DNA of 16,471 nucleotides from an uncultured Collinsella sp. Lineage in GTDB: Bacteria > Actinomycetota > Coriobacteriia > Coriobacteriales > Coriobacteriaceae. Location of the stretch: contig CAADSP010000096.1 of the NCBI GenBank assembly GCA_900751755.1, positions 1 through 16,471 of the forward strand. The letters run 5' to 3'. Of this stretch, positions 6,669 through 13,426 are shown one piece after another. The translations under genes were made by a program, and so were the position numbers. Position 1 is the stretch's first letter. Every line of letters starts with the position of its first letter. Under the pieces are notes generated by a model. It ran no database searches and was not told the DNA's origin. It saw only the letters and a program-made list of their open reading frames with translations.

Positions 6669-8165
6669 TTGTCACAGTTCACCGATATCAGCCGCATTAA
6701 CGTTTGCGGCGGCGACGGCGGAGCCGGGTGCATGTCGTTTAGGCGCGAGGCATTTGTTCCCAAGGGCGGCCCCGATGGCGGCGACGGCGGTCGTGGCGGC
6801 AACGTCGTCATTCAGGCCGACGCTCAGCTGTCCTCGCTGATCGATTACCGCTTTAAGCATCACTTTCGTGCTGAGCGCGGAACGCATGGCCAGGGTGCCC
6901 GCCGCAACGGCAAAAGCGGTGAGGACCTGATTTTGAAAGTCCCCATGGGCACCGTAGTTCGCGAGCTCGATCCCGAGACGCAGACCCCGATGTTCGAGAT
7001 TGCCGACCTGGTGCACGACGGCGAGCGCGTTGTCGTGGCGCCCGGTGGTGCTGGCGGTCTGGGTAACACTCATTTTGTGACGTCGGTGCGCCGCGCGCCC
7101 GCGTTTGCCCAGCTCGGCGAGCCGGCTGAGGAACACTGGATCGAGCTCGAGATGAAGCTTATGGCCGATGCCGCGCTCGTGGGCTTTCCCTCGGTGGGTA
7201 AGTCTTCGCTCATTGCACGCATGAGTGCCGCCCGCCCCAAGATCGCCGACTACCCGTTTACCACGCTCGTGCCCAATCTGGGCATGGTGCGTGCCGGCGA
7301 ATATTCTTACGTCGTTGCCGACGTCCCCGGTCTCATCGAGGGCGCGAGCGAGGGTCGTGGCCTGGGCCATCAGTTCCTGCGCCACATTGAGCGCACGGCC
7401 CTGATCATGCATGTCGTTGACATGACGGGCGGGTTTGAGAATCGTGATCCGGTTGAGGACTATCGTATCATCAACCGTGAGCTCGAGCAGTATGGTGCCG
7501 AGCTTTCGGAGCGTCCGCAGATCGTTGTCGCCAACAAGTGCGATGCGCCGGGCACGGCCGACAAGATTGCCGACCTTAAGCGTGCGGCGCTCGACGATGG
7601 CCATATGTTCTTTGCCGTGTCCGCTGTGACGGGTGCCGGTCTCAACACGTTGATGCTTGCCGTGGGCGAGCAGGTGGCTAAGCTCCGCGCTGAGCTGGCG
7701 GTCTCTGATGAGCCGGTCGATCTGCGCGATGAGGAGTGGGAGCGTCGCCGCCTGCAGCGCGAGAAGCGGTTCCGTATTGTCCAAGAGGAGCCCGGTGCCT
7801 TCCGCGTGGTCGGTCGCGCCATCGAGCGCTTGGTTATCCAGACCGACTGGGAAAATGAGGAGGCCGTCATCTATCTGCAGCATAAGTTTTCCCGCATGGG
7901 TGTTGACGATGCGCTCGAAAAGGCCGGTTGCCGTGCCGGCGACGAGGTTCGCATTTGCCAGCGCGCCTTTGACTTTGAGGGCGCCGAGGACTTCTCGGAG
8001 TTCGAGGACGAGCTTGAGGACGGTAGCGAGGACGTCGCCGTCGAGGTCGTTGATGTCGAGGATGTCGCGGACGATAGCTTGGAGGCTGTCGACGCGGTGG
8101 ATGCCATTGACGGTACCGTTGACGCTGTTGCTGCGGAAGACGTCGAGACCCCGGAGGGCGAGTAA
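6669..8165 (+). CDS. obgE: GTPase Obg (ribosome assembly, stress and cell cycle)
   Basis: Obg is a slow-cycling GTPase that acts on the 50S subunit and in stress signalling. Domains in order: the glycine-rich Obg fold (1-~160, with GGDGGAG at 14-20 and PKGGPDGGDGGRGGN), the G domain (~165-340) with P-loop GFPSVGKS (172-179), switch threonines in YPFTTLVPN, DVPG (218-221), NKCD (289-292) and the SA motif (318-319), then the OCT domain (~362-433), which is typical of actinobacterial and Firmicutes Obg. A ~65-residue tail (434-498) is almost wholly Asp/Glu/Val/Ala, with repeated VD units, and makes the protein longer than many relatives. Translation starts at TTG 6669. The nadD ATG follows the stop by three bases. 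The lead into this gene carries a terminator-like hairpin. Confidence 0.96.
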   Translation: MSQFTDISRINVCGGDGGAGCMSFRREAFVPKGGPDGGDGGRGGNVVIQADAQLSSLIDYRFKHHFRAERGTHGQGARRNGKSGEDLILKVPMGTVVRELDPETQTPMFEIADLVHDGERVVVAPGGAGGLGNTHFVTSVRRAPAFAQLGEPAEEHWIELEMKLMADAALVGFPSVGKSSLIARMSAARPKIADYPFTTLVPNLGMVRAGEYSYVVADVPGLIEGASEGRGLGHQFLRHIERTALIMHVVDMTGGFENRDPVEDYRIINRELEQYGAELSERPQIVVANKCDAPGTADKIADLKRAALDDGHMFFAVSAVTGAGLNTLMLAVGEQVAKLRAELAVSDEPVDLRDEEWERRRLQREKRFRIVQEEPGAFRVVGRAIERLVIQTDWENEEAVIYLQHKFSRMGVDDALEKAGCRAGDEVRICQRAFDFEGAEDFSEFEDELEDGSEDVAVEVVDVEDVADDSLEAVDAVDAIDGTVDAVAAEDVETPEGE

Positions 8166-8168
8166 GCC

Positions 8169-8846
8169 ATGTCACTGCGCGGTGGAATCGGTCTGCCCGA
8201 GCTTCCCATAGAGGACGGGCAGGAGTTTAGGCTCGGCATTATGGGCGGTACCTTTGACCCCATCCATTACGGTCACCTGGTGACCGCCGAGCAGGCACGT
8301 GAGTCCCTCGACTTGGACGCCGTGCTCTTTATGCCGGCGGGCTCGCCTGCCTTTAAACTCGACAAACCGGTGACGCCGGCCGAGGACCGTTATGCCATGA
8401 CGGTCCTCGCGACAGCGGCGAACCCGGCCTTTTTGGCAAGCCGCTTTGAGATCGATCGTGCCGGTGTCACCTACACAGCCGATACGCTGCGTGCCCTTCG
8501 CGAGTTTTACCCGCCACAGGTGAAGCTTTACTTTATTACGGGCGCCGATGCGATTATCGATATTGTGACCTGGCACAATGCTAATGAGATTGCCGAACTG
8601 GCGACCTTCATTGCTGCGACACGTCCCGGCTTTGACATCGATACGGCCCGGGCGCGGATTAAGGAATCGTGGCTGCCATTCGACGTGCGCTATATTCAGA
8701 TTCCGGCGCTGGCGATTAGCTCGACCAACATTCGCAAGCGGGTTGCTCGCGGCATGAGCGTGCGCTATCTTACGAGCGAGTCCGTGCTCGGCTATATCCG
8801 GAAACGCGGCCTGTATGCCGATCTTGGGCAAGACGATTTTGATTGA
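8169..8846 (+). CDS. nadD: Nicotinate-nucleotide adenylyltransferase
   Basis: NadD transfers AMP from ATP to nicotinate mononucleotide, giving deamido-NAD, in the cytoplasmic NAD synthesis pathway. The nucleotidyltransferase signature is GIMGGTFDPIHYGH (23-36), with the HxGH pair at 33-36, and the C-terminal ISSTNIRKR (183-191) is the second conserved ATP-binding motif. The 225-residue product carries ~20 residues before the first motif, somewhat more than the family minimum; the ATG at 8169 is supported by GGAGGG at 8153-8158 inside the end of obgE, and no better start occurs before the motif. The three-base gap to obgE and the yqeK gene 12 bases downstream indicate one transcript. The nadD-yqeK-rsfS order is common in Gram-positive bacteria. 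Confidence 0.95.
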   Translation: MSLRGGIGLPELPIEDGQEFRLGIMGGTFDPIHYGHLVTAEQARESLDLDAVLFMPAGSPAFKLDKPVTPAEDRYAMTVLATAANPAFLASRFEIDRAGVTYTADTLRALREFYPPQVKLYFITGADAIIDIVTWHNANEIAELATFIAATRPGFDIDTARARIKESWLPFDVRYIQIPALAISSTNIRKRVARGMSVRYLTSESVLGYIRKRGLYADLGQDDFD

Positions 8847-8858
8847 TGGGGGAGAACG

Positions 8859-9467
8859 TTGTCGGTAGAAGATCAGTTTGAGGGCGACGAGCGCGCGCTC
8901 TTGACGCGCATCCACGAGTTGCTCGATGTGCGCATGAAGGATAAGCGTAAGCGCTACGTGCATTCGCTCGGGGTTGCCGAGACTGCGTTGCACCTAGCCG
9001 AGGTGTACGGTGTCAACCGCTTTGATGCCGCTGCCGCTGGCCTGATCCATGACTGGGACAAGGTGCTCTCCGACGACGAGCTGGTCACGCGCGCTCTGCA
9101 TTACGGCATTAAGATTGCCGGCTCTCCGTCTGCCGCGACGCCGCTTTTGCATGGCCCGGTTGCCGCCTATGAGCTTCCGCAGCTTTTTCCCGAGCTGTCG
9201 CCGGCGGTCTTTCAGGCTGTCGACCGTCACACCGTGGGCGCTTGCGACATGACGCCGCTCGATATGGTGGTCTTTGTGGCCGATGCCATCGAACCCAACC
9301 GCCACGGTGATTATGCCCATGCGTTGCGCAAGATGGTGGGGAAGTCCTCGCTCGACGAGTTGTTCTTCTCCTGTTTTGCGCAGGGTCTGGTCTATGTGAT
9401 CCAGACCGGGCGTTATCTTTATCCCACGGCTATTACGATTTACAACCATTACGCCCAGCTGCGCTAG
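8859..9467 (+). CDS. yqeK: YqeK, HD-domain symmetrical Ap4A hydrolase
   Basis: YqeK proteins are metal-dependent HD-domain enzymes that split diadenosine tetraphosphate into two ADP; the activity is known for Firmicutes members and is transferred here by family. The metal ligands expected of the HD fold are visible: His35 in RYVHSLGVAE, His64-Asp65 in GLIHDWDK, His98 in LLHGPVAA, His124 in DRHTVG and Asp142 in VADAIEPNR. The product has 202 residues, the usual size. Translation starts at TTG 8859, with GGGGGAG at 8848-8854 as ribosome binding site. It lies between nadD and rsfS, its standard place, and removes a stress nucleotide that accumulates from aminoacyl-tRNA synthetase side reactions. 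Confidence 0.92.
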   Translation: MSVEDQFEGDERALLTRIHELLDVRMKDKRKRYVHSLGVAETALHLAEVYGVNRFDAAAAGLIHDWDKVLSDDELVTRALHYGIKIAGSPSAATPLLHGPVAAYELPQLFPELSPAVFQAVDRHTVGACDMTPLDMVVFVADAIEPNRHGDYAHALRKMVGKSSLDELFFSCFAQGLVYVIQTGRYLYPTAITIYNHYAQLR

Positions 9468-9494
9468 CTCGGGCTGTCTAGAAAGAGGTATTCC

Positions 9495-9950
9495 ATGGCC
9501 GACGAGACCATGACCGACGAGCAGATTCTTGAAGGTGTGGAGCACAAGAGTTTCGCTGCCACGTCCGACCGCACTGCCGCCTCGCTGTCCGCGAGCGGTG
9601 TCGCCGCCGAGGATGTCGCCCGCGCCGCCGCGCAGGCCGCCTACGACAAGAAAGGCGAGGACGTTCAGGTGCTCGACCTGACTGAGCTTTCTGATGTGTG
9701 CGACTACTTTGTTCTCGCTACCGGCACCAACAACCGCCAGGTCGATTCGATTGTCGACGAGATTGAGGAGAAGGTCGCCGAGGCTTGCGGCGAGCACCCG
9801 TTTTCCATCGAGGGCCGCGAGCAGAAGACCTGGATGCTCATGGACTACGGTTCGGTTGTCGTCCACGTCTTCACTCCCGAGGCGCGCGAGTTCTACCGCC
9901 TCGAAAAGCTCTGGGGCGACGCCCCCCAGCTTCCCCTCGACCTCCTCTAG
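9495..9950 (+). CDS. rsfS: Ribosome silencing factor RsfS
   Basis: RsfS binds L14 on the 50S subunit and blocks joining to the 30S subunit during starvation. The conserved body (~40-151) includes AAYDKKGEDVQVLDLTELSDVCDYFVLATGTNNRQVDSIVDEIEE and the signature REQKTWMLMDYGSVVVHVFTPEAREFYRLEKLWGDAP. The 151-residue product is ~35 residues longer than most, because of an Ala/Ser/Glu-rich N-terminus. GAAAGAGG (9480-9487) suits the ATG at 9495; an ATG at 9510 would shorten the extension by five residues only. It is the last gene of the rplU-to-rsfS block, followed by a strong terminator. Confidence 0.95.
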   Translation: MADETMTDEQILEGVEHKSFAATSDRTAASLSASGVAAEDVARAAAQAAYDKKGEDVQVLDLTELSDVCDYFVLATGTNNRQVDSIVDEIEEKVAEACGEHPFSIEGREQKTWMLMDYGSVVVHVFTPEAREFYRLEKLWGDAPQLPLDLL

Positions 9951-9992
9951 TAGCTCATTTGGGACGGGCTTTTTAGCTAACCTTTACCGTTC

Positions 9993-10034
9993 GCCGGGCA
10001 GCTGCATCATTCGCAGCTGCCCGGCTTTCTTTTT
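9993..10034 (+). terminator. Rho-independent terminator after rsfS
   Basis: GCCGGGCAGCTGC (9993-10005) and GCAGCTGCCCGGC (10013-10025) form a perfect 13-bp GC-rich stem with a 7-base loop, followed by TTTCTTTTT (10026-10034). It ends the forward transcript. The left flank has no A-run, so the mirror image is a weaker terminator for dinB, though the stem could still stabilise the 3' end of the dinB mRNA. Confidence 0.93.
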
Positions 10035-10044
10035 GTCTAAGGGA

Positions 10045-11298
10045 CTAATCGTTGAAGCGGGATTGACGGCCGAAGGATAGGGCGGTGTCGCCGAACTTGT
10101 CTCGGACGGCGTCGATGGCGAGCGAGAGGTCGCGACGGTCGCTCGATTGGGCTCCGCGGTCGTCGATTTCGCAGAACAGGTCGGTCTGGATGCCGCCCTG
10201 ATGGTCAAAGTCGCTCATGCCGATGCCCGCCAGACGCACGTGCATGCCTTCTTGCCAGATATTGTCGAGCAGCTCGAGCGCTACGGCCACAAAGATATTC
10301 TCGTCGTCGGTGGGGTGGGGCAAGCGGCGCTGTGCCGTGCGTCCGCTGCCATACGAGTACTTTAGCTTGAGCGTTACGGTTCCGCCCGTCAGCCCTTGAC
10401 GGCGCAGGCGGCGCCCAACCGACTCGCCGAGCAGCGCAATCGCCGCCTCGATATCCTCACGCTCAGTCAAATCCTTCGCAAAGGTGCGTTCATTGCTGAC
10501 CGACTTGACCTCGCGCTCTTCATCGAGGCTCGTGACTTCGGAGAGTTCGAGTCCCAGCGCACGCTGGCGCATGCGTTCGCCGTTGATGCCAAAAATAGAG
10601 GCCAAGGTGGATTCCGGTGCGCGGGATAGCTCGCCGAGCGTGTAGATGCGCATGCGGCGCAGTCGCTCCTCGGCCGAGCGCCCGATGCCACTCATGGCAG
10701 ATACCGGCAGCGCGGCCAAAAAGCGCTGCTCGGTTCCAGGGCGCACGATGGTCAGCCCAAACGGTTTGTCCCTCTCGCTTGCGATCTTTGCGACCGTCTT
10801 GTTGCAGCCTACGCCAATGGAGCAGGTCACTCCCAGCGCTGCCACGCGGTCGCTTATCCGCCGCGCAACCAGCAGCGGATCTTCGGGCGCAAAGCGGCCC
10901 GGTGTGATATCGATAAAGGCCTCGTCAATTGATACGCGCTCAACGCGCGGGGTCTCGTCGGCGAGAATCGCCATGACCTGTGCGCTGACCTCGTGGTAGC
11001 GATTGAAATGCCCATGCGTCCAAATGGCCTGCGGACAGAGGCGCCGTGCCTCGGCCGAGGGCATGGCGGAATGCACGCCAAAGCGGCGCGCCTCGTAGGA
11101 GCAGGTGGACACGACGCCGCGGGAATCGGCATCGCCACCCACGATGAGCGGCTTGCCGCGCCACTCGGGATGGTCGAGCATCTCCACGCTCGCAAAAAAC
11201 GCATCGAGATCCATGAGGCCCACCGCCGGTCCCGTCCAGGGCGGAGGCGTGACGCCCGCAGCATCCTCATAACCGTATGTATGTTCGCGTCTTTTCAT
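10045..11298 (-). CDS. dinB: DNA polymerase IV (Y-family translesion polymerase)
   Basis: Pol IV copies damaged DNA at low fidelity. The 417-residue product has the Y-family palm motifs GLMDLDAFFASVE (27-39, catalytic Asp30) and RVSIDEAFID (121-130, catalytic Asp125/Glu126), the nucleotide-binding segment CSYEARRFGVHSAMP (66-80), a CSIGVGCNKTVAKIASERDKP segment, a helix-hairpin-helix region (SAMSGIGRSAEERL) and a C-terminal little-finger domain. It has ~25 residues before the first motif. I see no beta-clamp peptide that I would call with certainty; the C-terminus ends QSRFND. It is the only minus-strand gene and separates the rsfS and rpsP operons. No Shine-Dalgarno site precedes the ATG, while a -10-like TATACT ends 6 bases before it, which suggests a leaderless transcript. 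No LexA-type GAAC-N4-GTTC box was found near the start. Confidence 0.95.
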   Translation of the reverse strand: MKRREHTYGYEDAAGVTPPPWTGPAVGLMDLDAFFASVEMLDHPEWRGKPLIVGGDADSRGVVSTCSYEARRFGVHSAMPSAEARRLCPQAIWTHGHFNRYHEVSAQVMAILADETPRVERVSIDEAFIDITPGRFAPEDPLLVARRISDRVAALGVTCSIGVGCNKTVAKIASERDKPFGLTIVRPGTEQRFLAALPVSAMSGIGRSAEERLRRMRIYTLGELSRAPESTLASIFGINGERMRQRALGLELSEVTSLDEEREVKSVSNERTFAKDLTEREDIEAAIALLGESVGRRLRRQGLTGGTVTLKLKYSYGSGRTAQRRLPHPTDDENIFVAVALELLDNIWQEGMHVRLAGIGMSDFDHQGGIQTDLFCEIDDRGAQSSDRRDLSLAIDAVRDKFGDTALSFGRQSRFND

Positions 11299-11304
11299 GG
11301 CATG

Positions 11305-11310
11305 AGTATA
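11305..11310 (-). promoter_or_regulatory. -10 element of dinB, leaderless arrangement
   Basis: On the minus strand TATACT (five of six matches to TATAAT) is followed by 6 bases and then the A of the dinB ATG, so the predicted first transcribed base is the start codon. I find no acceptable -35 at 16-18 bases spacing. The strength is therefore uncertain. Confidence 0.5.
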
Positions 11311-11414
11311 CCGCGCAGCTCATGTGGGGTGCGTGGATGTGCTTGCAAATCGCGAATTCTTGTCTAAGATATGGATTTGCCTTCGACTACACCGAAGAAG
11401 TTGGTCTCACGGAC

Positions 11415-11443
11415 TTCACCTGCCCGCGTCGATGGCGTATTAT
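11415..11443 (+). promoter_or_regulatory. Probable promoter of the rpsP operon
   Basis: TTCACC (11415-11420, four of six matches) and TATTAT (11438-11443, five of six) are spaced by 17 bases. The start site would be near 11450, giving a leader of ~50 bases before rpsP. It is the best match upstream of rpsP. Confidence 0.55.
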
Positions 11444-11465
11444 GTTCAACTGTTTGTTTGTAGTT

Positions 11466-11480
11466 GCAGCCTAAAGCTGC
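11466..11480 (+). promoter_or_regulatory. Leader hairpin just before the rpsP ribosome binding site
   Basis: GCAGC (11466-11470) and GCTGC (11476-11480) form a 5-bp stem with loop CTAAA, six bases before the Shine-Dalgarno sequence. It could modulate ribosome access or stabilise the 5' end. No similarity to a named leader was recognised. Confidence 0.4.
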
Positions 11481-11486
11481 TTGGTT

Positions 11487-11493
11487 GGAGGAG
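11487..11493 (+). promoter_or_regulatory. Ribosome binding site fixing the rpsP TTG start
   Basis: GGAGGAG ends 6 bases before TTG 11500, the codon where the conserved S16 N-terminus begins. A TTG at 11464 in the same frame would translate through this site and is rejected. Confidence 0.8.
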
Positions 11494-11499
11494 TTTCCT

Positions 11500-11841
11500 T
11501 TGGCAGTCAAGATTCGCCTTGCTCGTCACGGCGCTAAGAAGCGTCCGTACTACCGTGTCGTCGTCGCCGATTCCCGCGCCCCGCGTGACGGTCGTATCAT
11601 CGAGGAGGTTGGCCGCTACAACCCGATGACCGCCCCCAAGACCATCAACCTCGATCTCGAGAAGATCGCTGACTGGCAGTCCAAGGGCGCTCAGCTCACC
11701 GACGCTGTCGCTGCTCTGGTCAAGGCCGCCAACGAGGGCGAGAAGACCGAGACCGTCGTCAAGAAGTCCAAGAAGCAGCTCGCCAAAGAGGCCGAGGCCG
11801 CTAAGGCTGCCGCTGAGGCCGCTGAGGGCGCCGAGGAGTAA
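11500..11841 (+). CDS. rpsP: 30S ribosomal protein S16
   Basis: S16 is a small-subunit assembly protein that binds 16S rRNA. From TTG 11500 the product reads (M)AVKIRLARHGAKKRPYYRVVVADSRAPRDGRIIEEVGRYNP, the family signature. The total is 113 residues; the last ~35 (KKSKKQLAKEAEAAKAAAEAAEGAEE) form a Lys/Ala/Glu-rich, probably helical tail beyond the conserved core. A strong GGAGGAG decides the start. It is the first gene of rpsP-khpA-rimM-trmD-lepB, a classic Gram-positive cluster, although ffh, often upstream, is replaced here by divergent dinB. The next gene begins three bases after the stop and uses the GAGGAG in the last S16 codons. Confidence 0.97.
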   Translation: MAVKIRLARHGAKKRPYYRVVVADSRAPRDGRIIEEVGRYNPMTAPKTINLDLEKIADWQSKGAQLTDAVAALVKAANEGEKTETVVKKSKKQLAKEAEAAKAAAEAAEGAEE

Positions 11842-11844
11842 ATC

Positions 11845-12129
11845 GTGCCTGAGGTTGACGCTGCACAGCTCGAGGGTGAGGCAATGCTCTCAGATCGCAT
11901 CGCCGATCTCGTCGAATATCTCGTTGTTCAGATCGTCGACGACCCGGATTCCGTGAGCCTTGAGGTCATCGATGGTGACGACGCCTCCACGATTGAGGTT
12001 TCGGTTGCCGAGGATGACGTCGCTAAGGTCATCGGCCGTCGTGGCCGTACCATCAAGGCCATTCGCACGCTCGCCCGTGCACTGGCCGCTCGCCTCGACA
12101 CTGCAGTCGAGGTAGAGGTTCTGGGCTAG
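11845..12129 (+). CDS. khpA: KhpA-type KH-domain RNA-binding protein
   Basis: This small single-KH protein binds RNA and in other Gram-positive bacteria pairs with KhpB/Jag and affects cell elongation and division. The KH signature is VIGRRGRTIKAIRT, with the GxxG loop G64-R65-R66-G67; LVEYLVVQIVDDPDSVSLEV is the usual N-terminal segment. The GTG at 11845 has a good ribosome binding site, GAGGAG at 11833-11838, and gives 94 residues. An internal ATG at 11884, preceded by GAGGGT (11872-11877), would give 81 residues, nearer the family length, so the true start is uncertain. It lies between rpsP and rimM, its standard position. Confidence 0.92.
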   Translation: MPEVDAAQLEGEAMLSDRIADLVEYLVVQIVDDPDSVSLEVIDGDDASTIEVSVAEDDVAKVIGRRGRTIKAIRTLARALAARLDTAVEVEVLG

Positions 12130-12133
12130 GACC

Positions 12134-12655
12134 TTGAGGTCCCAGTACAAAAACATCGCCCGTGTGGTCAAGCCGCACGGAAGGAAGGGGGAGGTCCTCG
12201 CGCAGCCGCTGCGGGGGCTTCCTTCTGTATTAGAGCCGGGTATGCGCGTCGCCCTGACGCCGCCGGCGCTCAAGCGCGACCGTTTTTGCACGGTCGTATC
12301 CGTCACCGATACGGGCGATGGCGATCTGGTCTCGTTTGAGGGCATTGACGACTTGACGGCCGCCGAGGGCATCACGGGATGCTACGTGCTGGCAAATCGT
12401 GACGATTTTGAGCTCGATTCGCTCGACGCTGCCTATACCGACCTGATGGGTCGCGAGGTGGTCGACGAGCGCTTCGGTTTGCTCGGTACGATCGTCGAGA
12501 TCATGTCGACGCCCGCCAACGATGTTTGGGTTGTCGAGGGCAATCGGTACGGCGAGGTGCTGATTCCCGTGATCGAGCAGGTTGTGCTCGATCTTCCCGA
12601 TCAGGGGACAATTTCCGTCCGCGTTATGGACGGTTTGATCGATATGGACAAGTAG
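12134..12655 (+). CDS. rimM: Ribosome maturation factor RimM
   Basis: RimM binds S19 and helps mature the 30S head. The N-terminal domain begins YKNIARVVKPHGRKGEVLAQPL, the family start, and the C-terminal PRC-barrel includes YTDLMGREVVDERFGLLGTIVEI, a DVWVVEGNRYGEVLIPVIEQVV stretch and the ending VRVMDGLIDMDK. Length is 173 residues, typical. An in-frame stop at 12113-12115 limits the 5' end, and a GTG at 12164 would remove conserved residues, so TTG 12134 is the only credible start; its ribosome binding site is poor (AGG within and after the khpA stop), so translation is probably coupled to khpA. trmD follows after 10 bases. Confidence 0.94.
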   Translation: MRSQYKNIARVVKPHGRKGEVLAQPLRGLPSVLEPGMRVALTPPALKRDRFCTVVSVTDTGDGDLVSFEGIDDLTAAEGITGCYVLANRDDFELDSLDAAYTDLMGREVVDERFGLLGTIVEIMSTPANDVWVVEGNRYGEVLIPVIEQVVLDLPDQGTISVRVMDGLIDMDK

Positions 12656-12665
12656 GGAGGATAAC

Positions 12666-13424
12666 ATGCTGATCGAGACCCTTTCGGTCTTTCCCGAGAT
12701 GTTTGAGCCCGTCATGTCCACATCGATCTTGGGCCGCGCCCGCAAGGCCGGCCTTTTTGATTTTAAGGCCTATAACCTGCGTGACTGGACGCACGACCGC
12801 CATCGTACCGTCGATGACGAGCCGTACGGCGGCGGGCAGGGCATGCTCATGAAGGTCGAGCCTATCGCAGAGGCCATCGAGGCTATTAGCTCCGAGGGTC
12901 CCAAGCCCACTGTGGTGTTCTTTACCCCCTGTGGCGAGCCTTTTACGCAGCATGTGGCCGAGCGCCTGCTCAAAAGTGAGCGCCTGCTGTTTGTGTGTAG
13001 TCGCTACGAGGGCGTCGACGAACGTGCATATGCGTATGCCGACGAGCGTCTGTCGATCGGCGACTATGTGCTTACGGGTGGCGAACTTCCCGCTATGGTC
13101 GTTGCCGATGCTGTCGTACGCCTGATTCCCGGCGCCCTGGGCGACGAGATGAGCAATGTGGACGAGTCGTTCTCGACCGCCGAGGACGGAGGCCTGCTCG
13201 AGTACGCGCAGTACACCCGCCCCGCCGAGTTCAACGGCGAGGGCGTGCCGCCGGTGCTCGTGAGCGGCGACCACGCCAAGGTTGACGCCTGGCGCCGTAA
13301 GAATGCCATCGAGCGCACCTGCCGCTGGCGTCCCGACCTGATCGAGACGGCGCGGCTTACGCCCGAGGAGCGCGCATACGCGCAAGAGATCCTGGACGCA
13401 TCGTATTCGAAGAGCGAGGAGTGA
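12666..13424 (+). CDS. trmD: tRNA (guanine-N1)-methyltransferase TrmD
   Basis: TrmD is a SPOUT-fold enzyme that methylates G37 next to the anticodon of certain tRNAs, preventing +1 frameshifts. Signatures: FPEMFEPVMSTSILGRA (9-25), DDEPYGGGQGM (50-60), the trefoil-knot S-adenosylmethionine site CSRYEGVDER (111-120) and SIGDYVLTGGELPAM (130-144), and the C-terminal PPVLVSGDHAKVDAWR. The product has 252 residues, the usual size. At residue 112 Ser replaces the Gly commonly seen in CGRYEG. GGGAGG (12656-12660 region) precedes the ATG. lepB starts three bases after the stop; rplS, frequently the next gene, is missing. Confidence 0.96.
   Translation: MLIETLSVFPEMFEPVMSTSILGRARKAGLFDFKAYNLRDWTHDRHRTVDDEPYGGGQGMLMKVEPIAEAIEAISSEGPKPTVVFFTPCGEPFTQHVAERLLKSERLLFVCSRYEGVDERAYAYADERLSIGDYVLTGGELPAMVVADAVVRLIPGALGDEMSNVDESFSTAEDGGLLEYAQYTRPAEFNGEGVPPVLVSGDHAKVDAWRRKNAIERTCRWRPDLIETARLTPEERAYAQEILDASYSKSEE
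13416..13421 (+). promoter_or_regulatory. Ribosome binding site deciding the lepB start
   Basis: GAGGAG lies 5 bases before ATG 13427. A GTG at 13421 in the same frame overlaps this site and could not use it, so ATG 13427 is preferred. Confidence 0.7.
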
Positions 13425-13426
13425 GA

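Larger units (their letters stand above)
11299..11499. other. Divergent intergenic region between dinB and rpsP
   Basis: This 201-base gap holds the dinB -10 near its left end and the rpsP promoter and leader on the right. A weaker forward promoter-like pair, TTGCAA (11343-11348) and TAAGAT (11365-11370) with 16 bases between, is also present. CTTCG (11381-11385) and CGAAG (11393-11397) can form a 5-bp hairpin. I see no coding sequence and no tRNA-like structure in it. Confidence 0.6.

Noticed and set aside
6672..7883. A 403-codon minus-strand frame opposite obgE
   Set aside because: Opposite intact GTPase motifs; no independent signals such as a ribosome binding site with family resemblance.
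11270..11292. Possible LexA-type box near the dinB start (GAACATACATAC)
   Set aside because: Only one half-site, GAAC, is present without the matching GTTC at the right distance, and it lies within the coding region.
11464..11499. Upstream TTG for S16
   Set aside because: The extra 12 residues are not S16-like and the frame runs through the leader hairpin and the GGAGGAG site.
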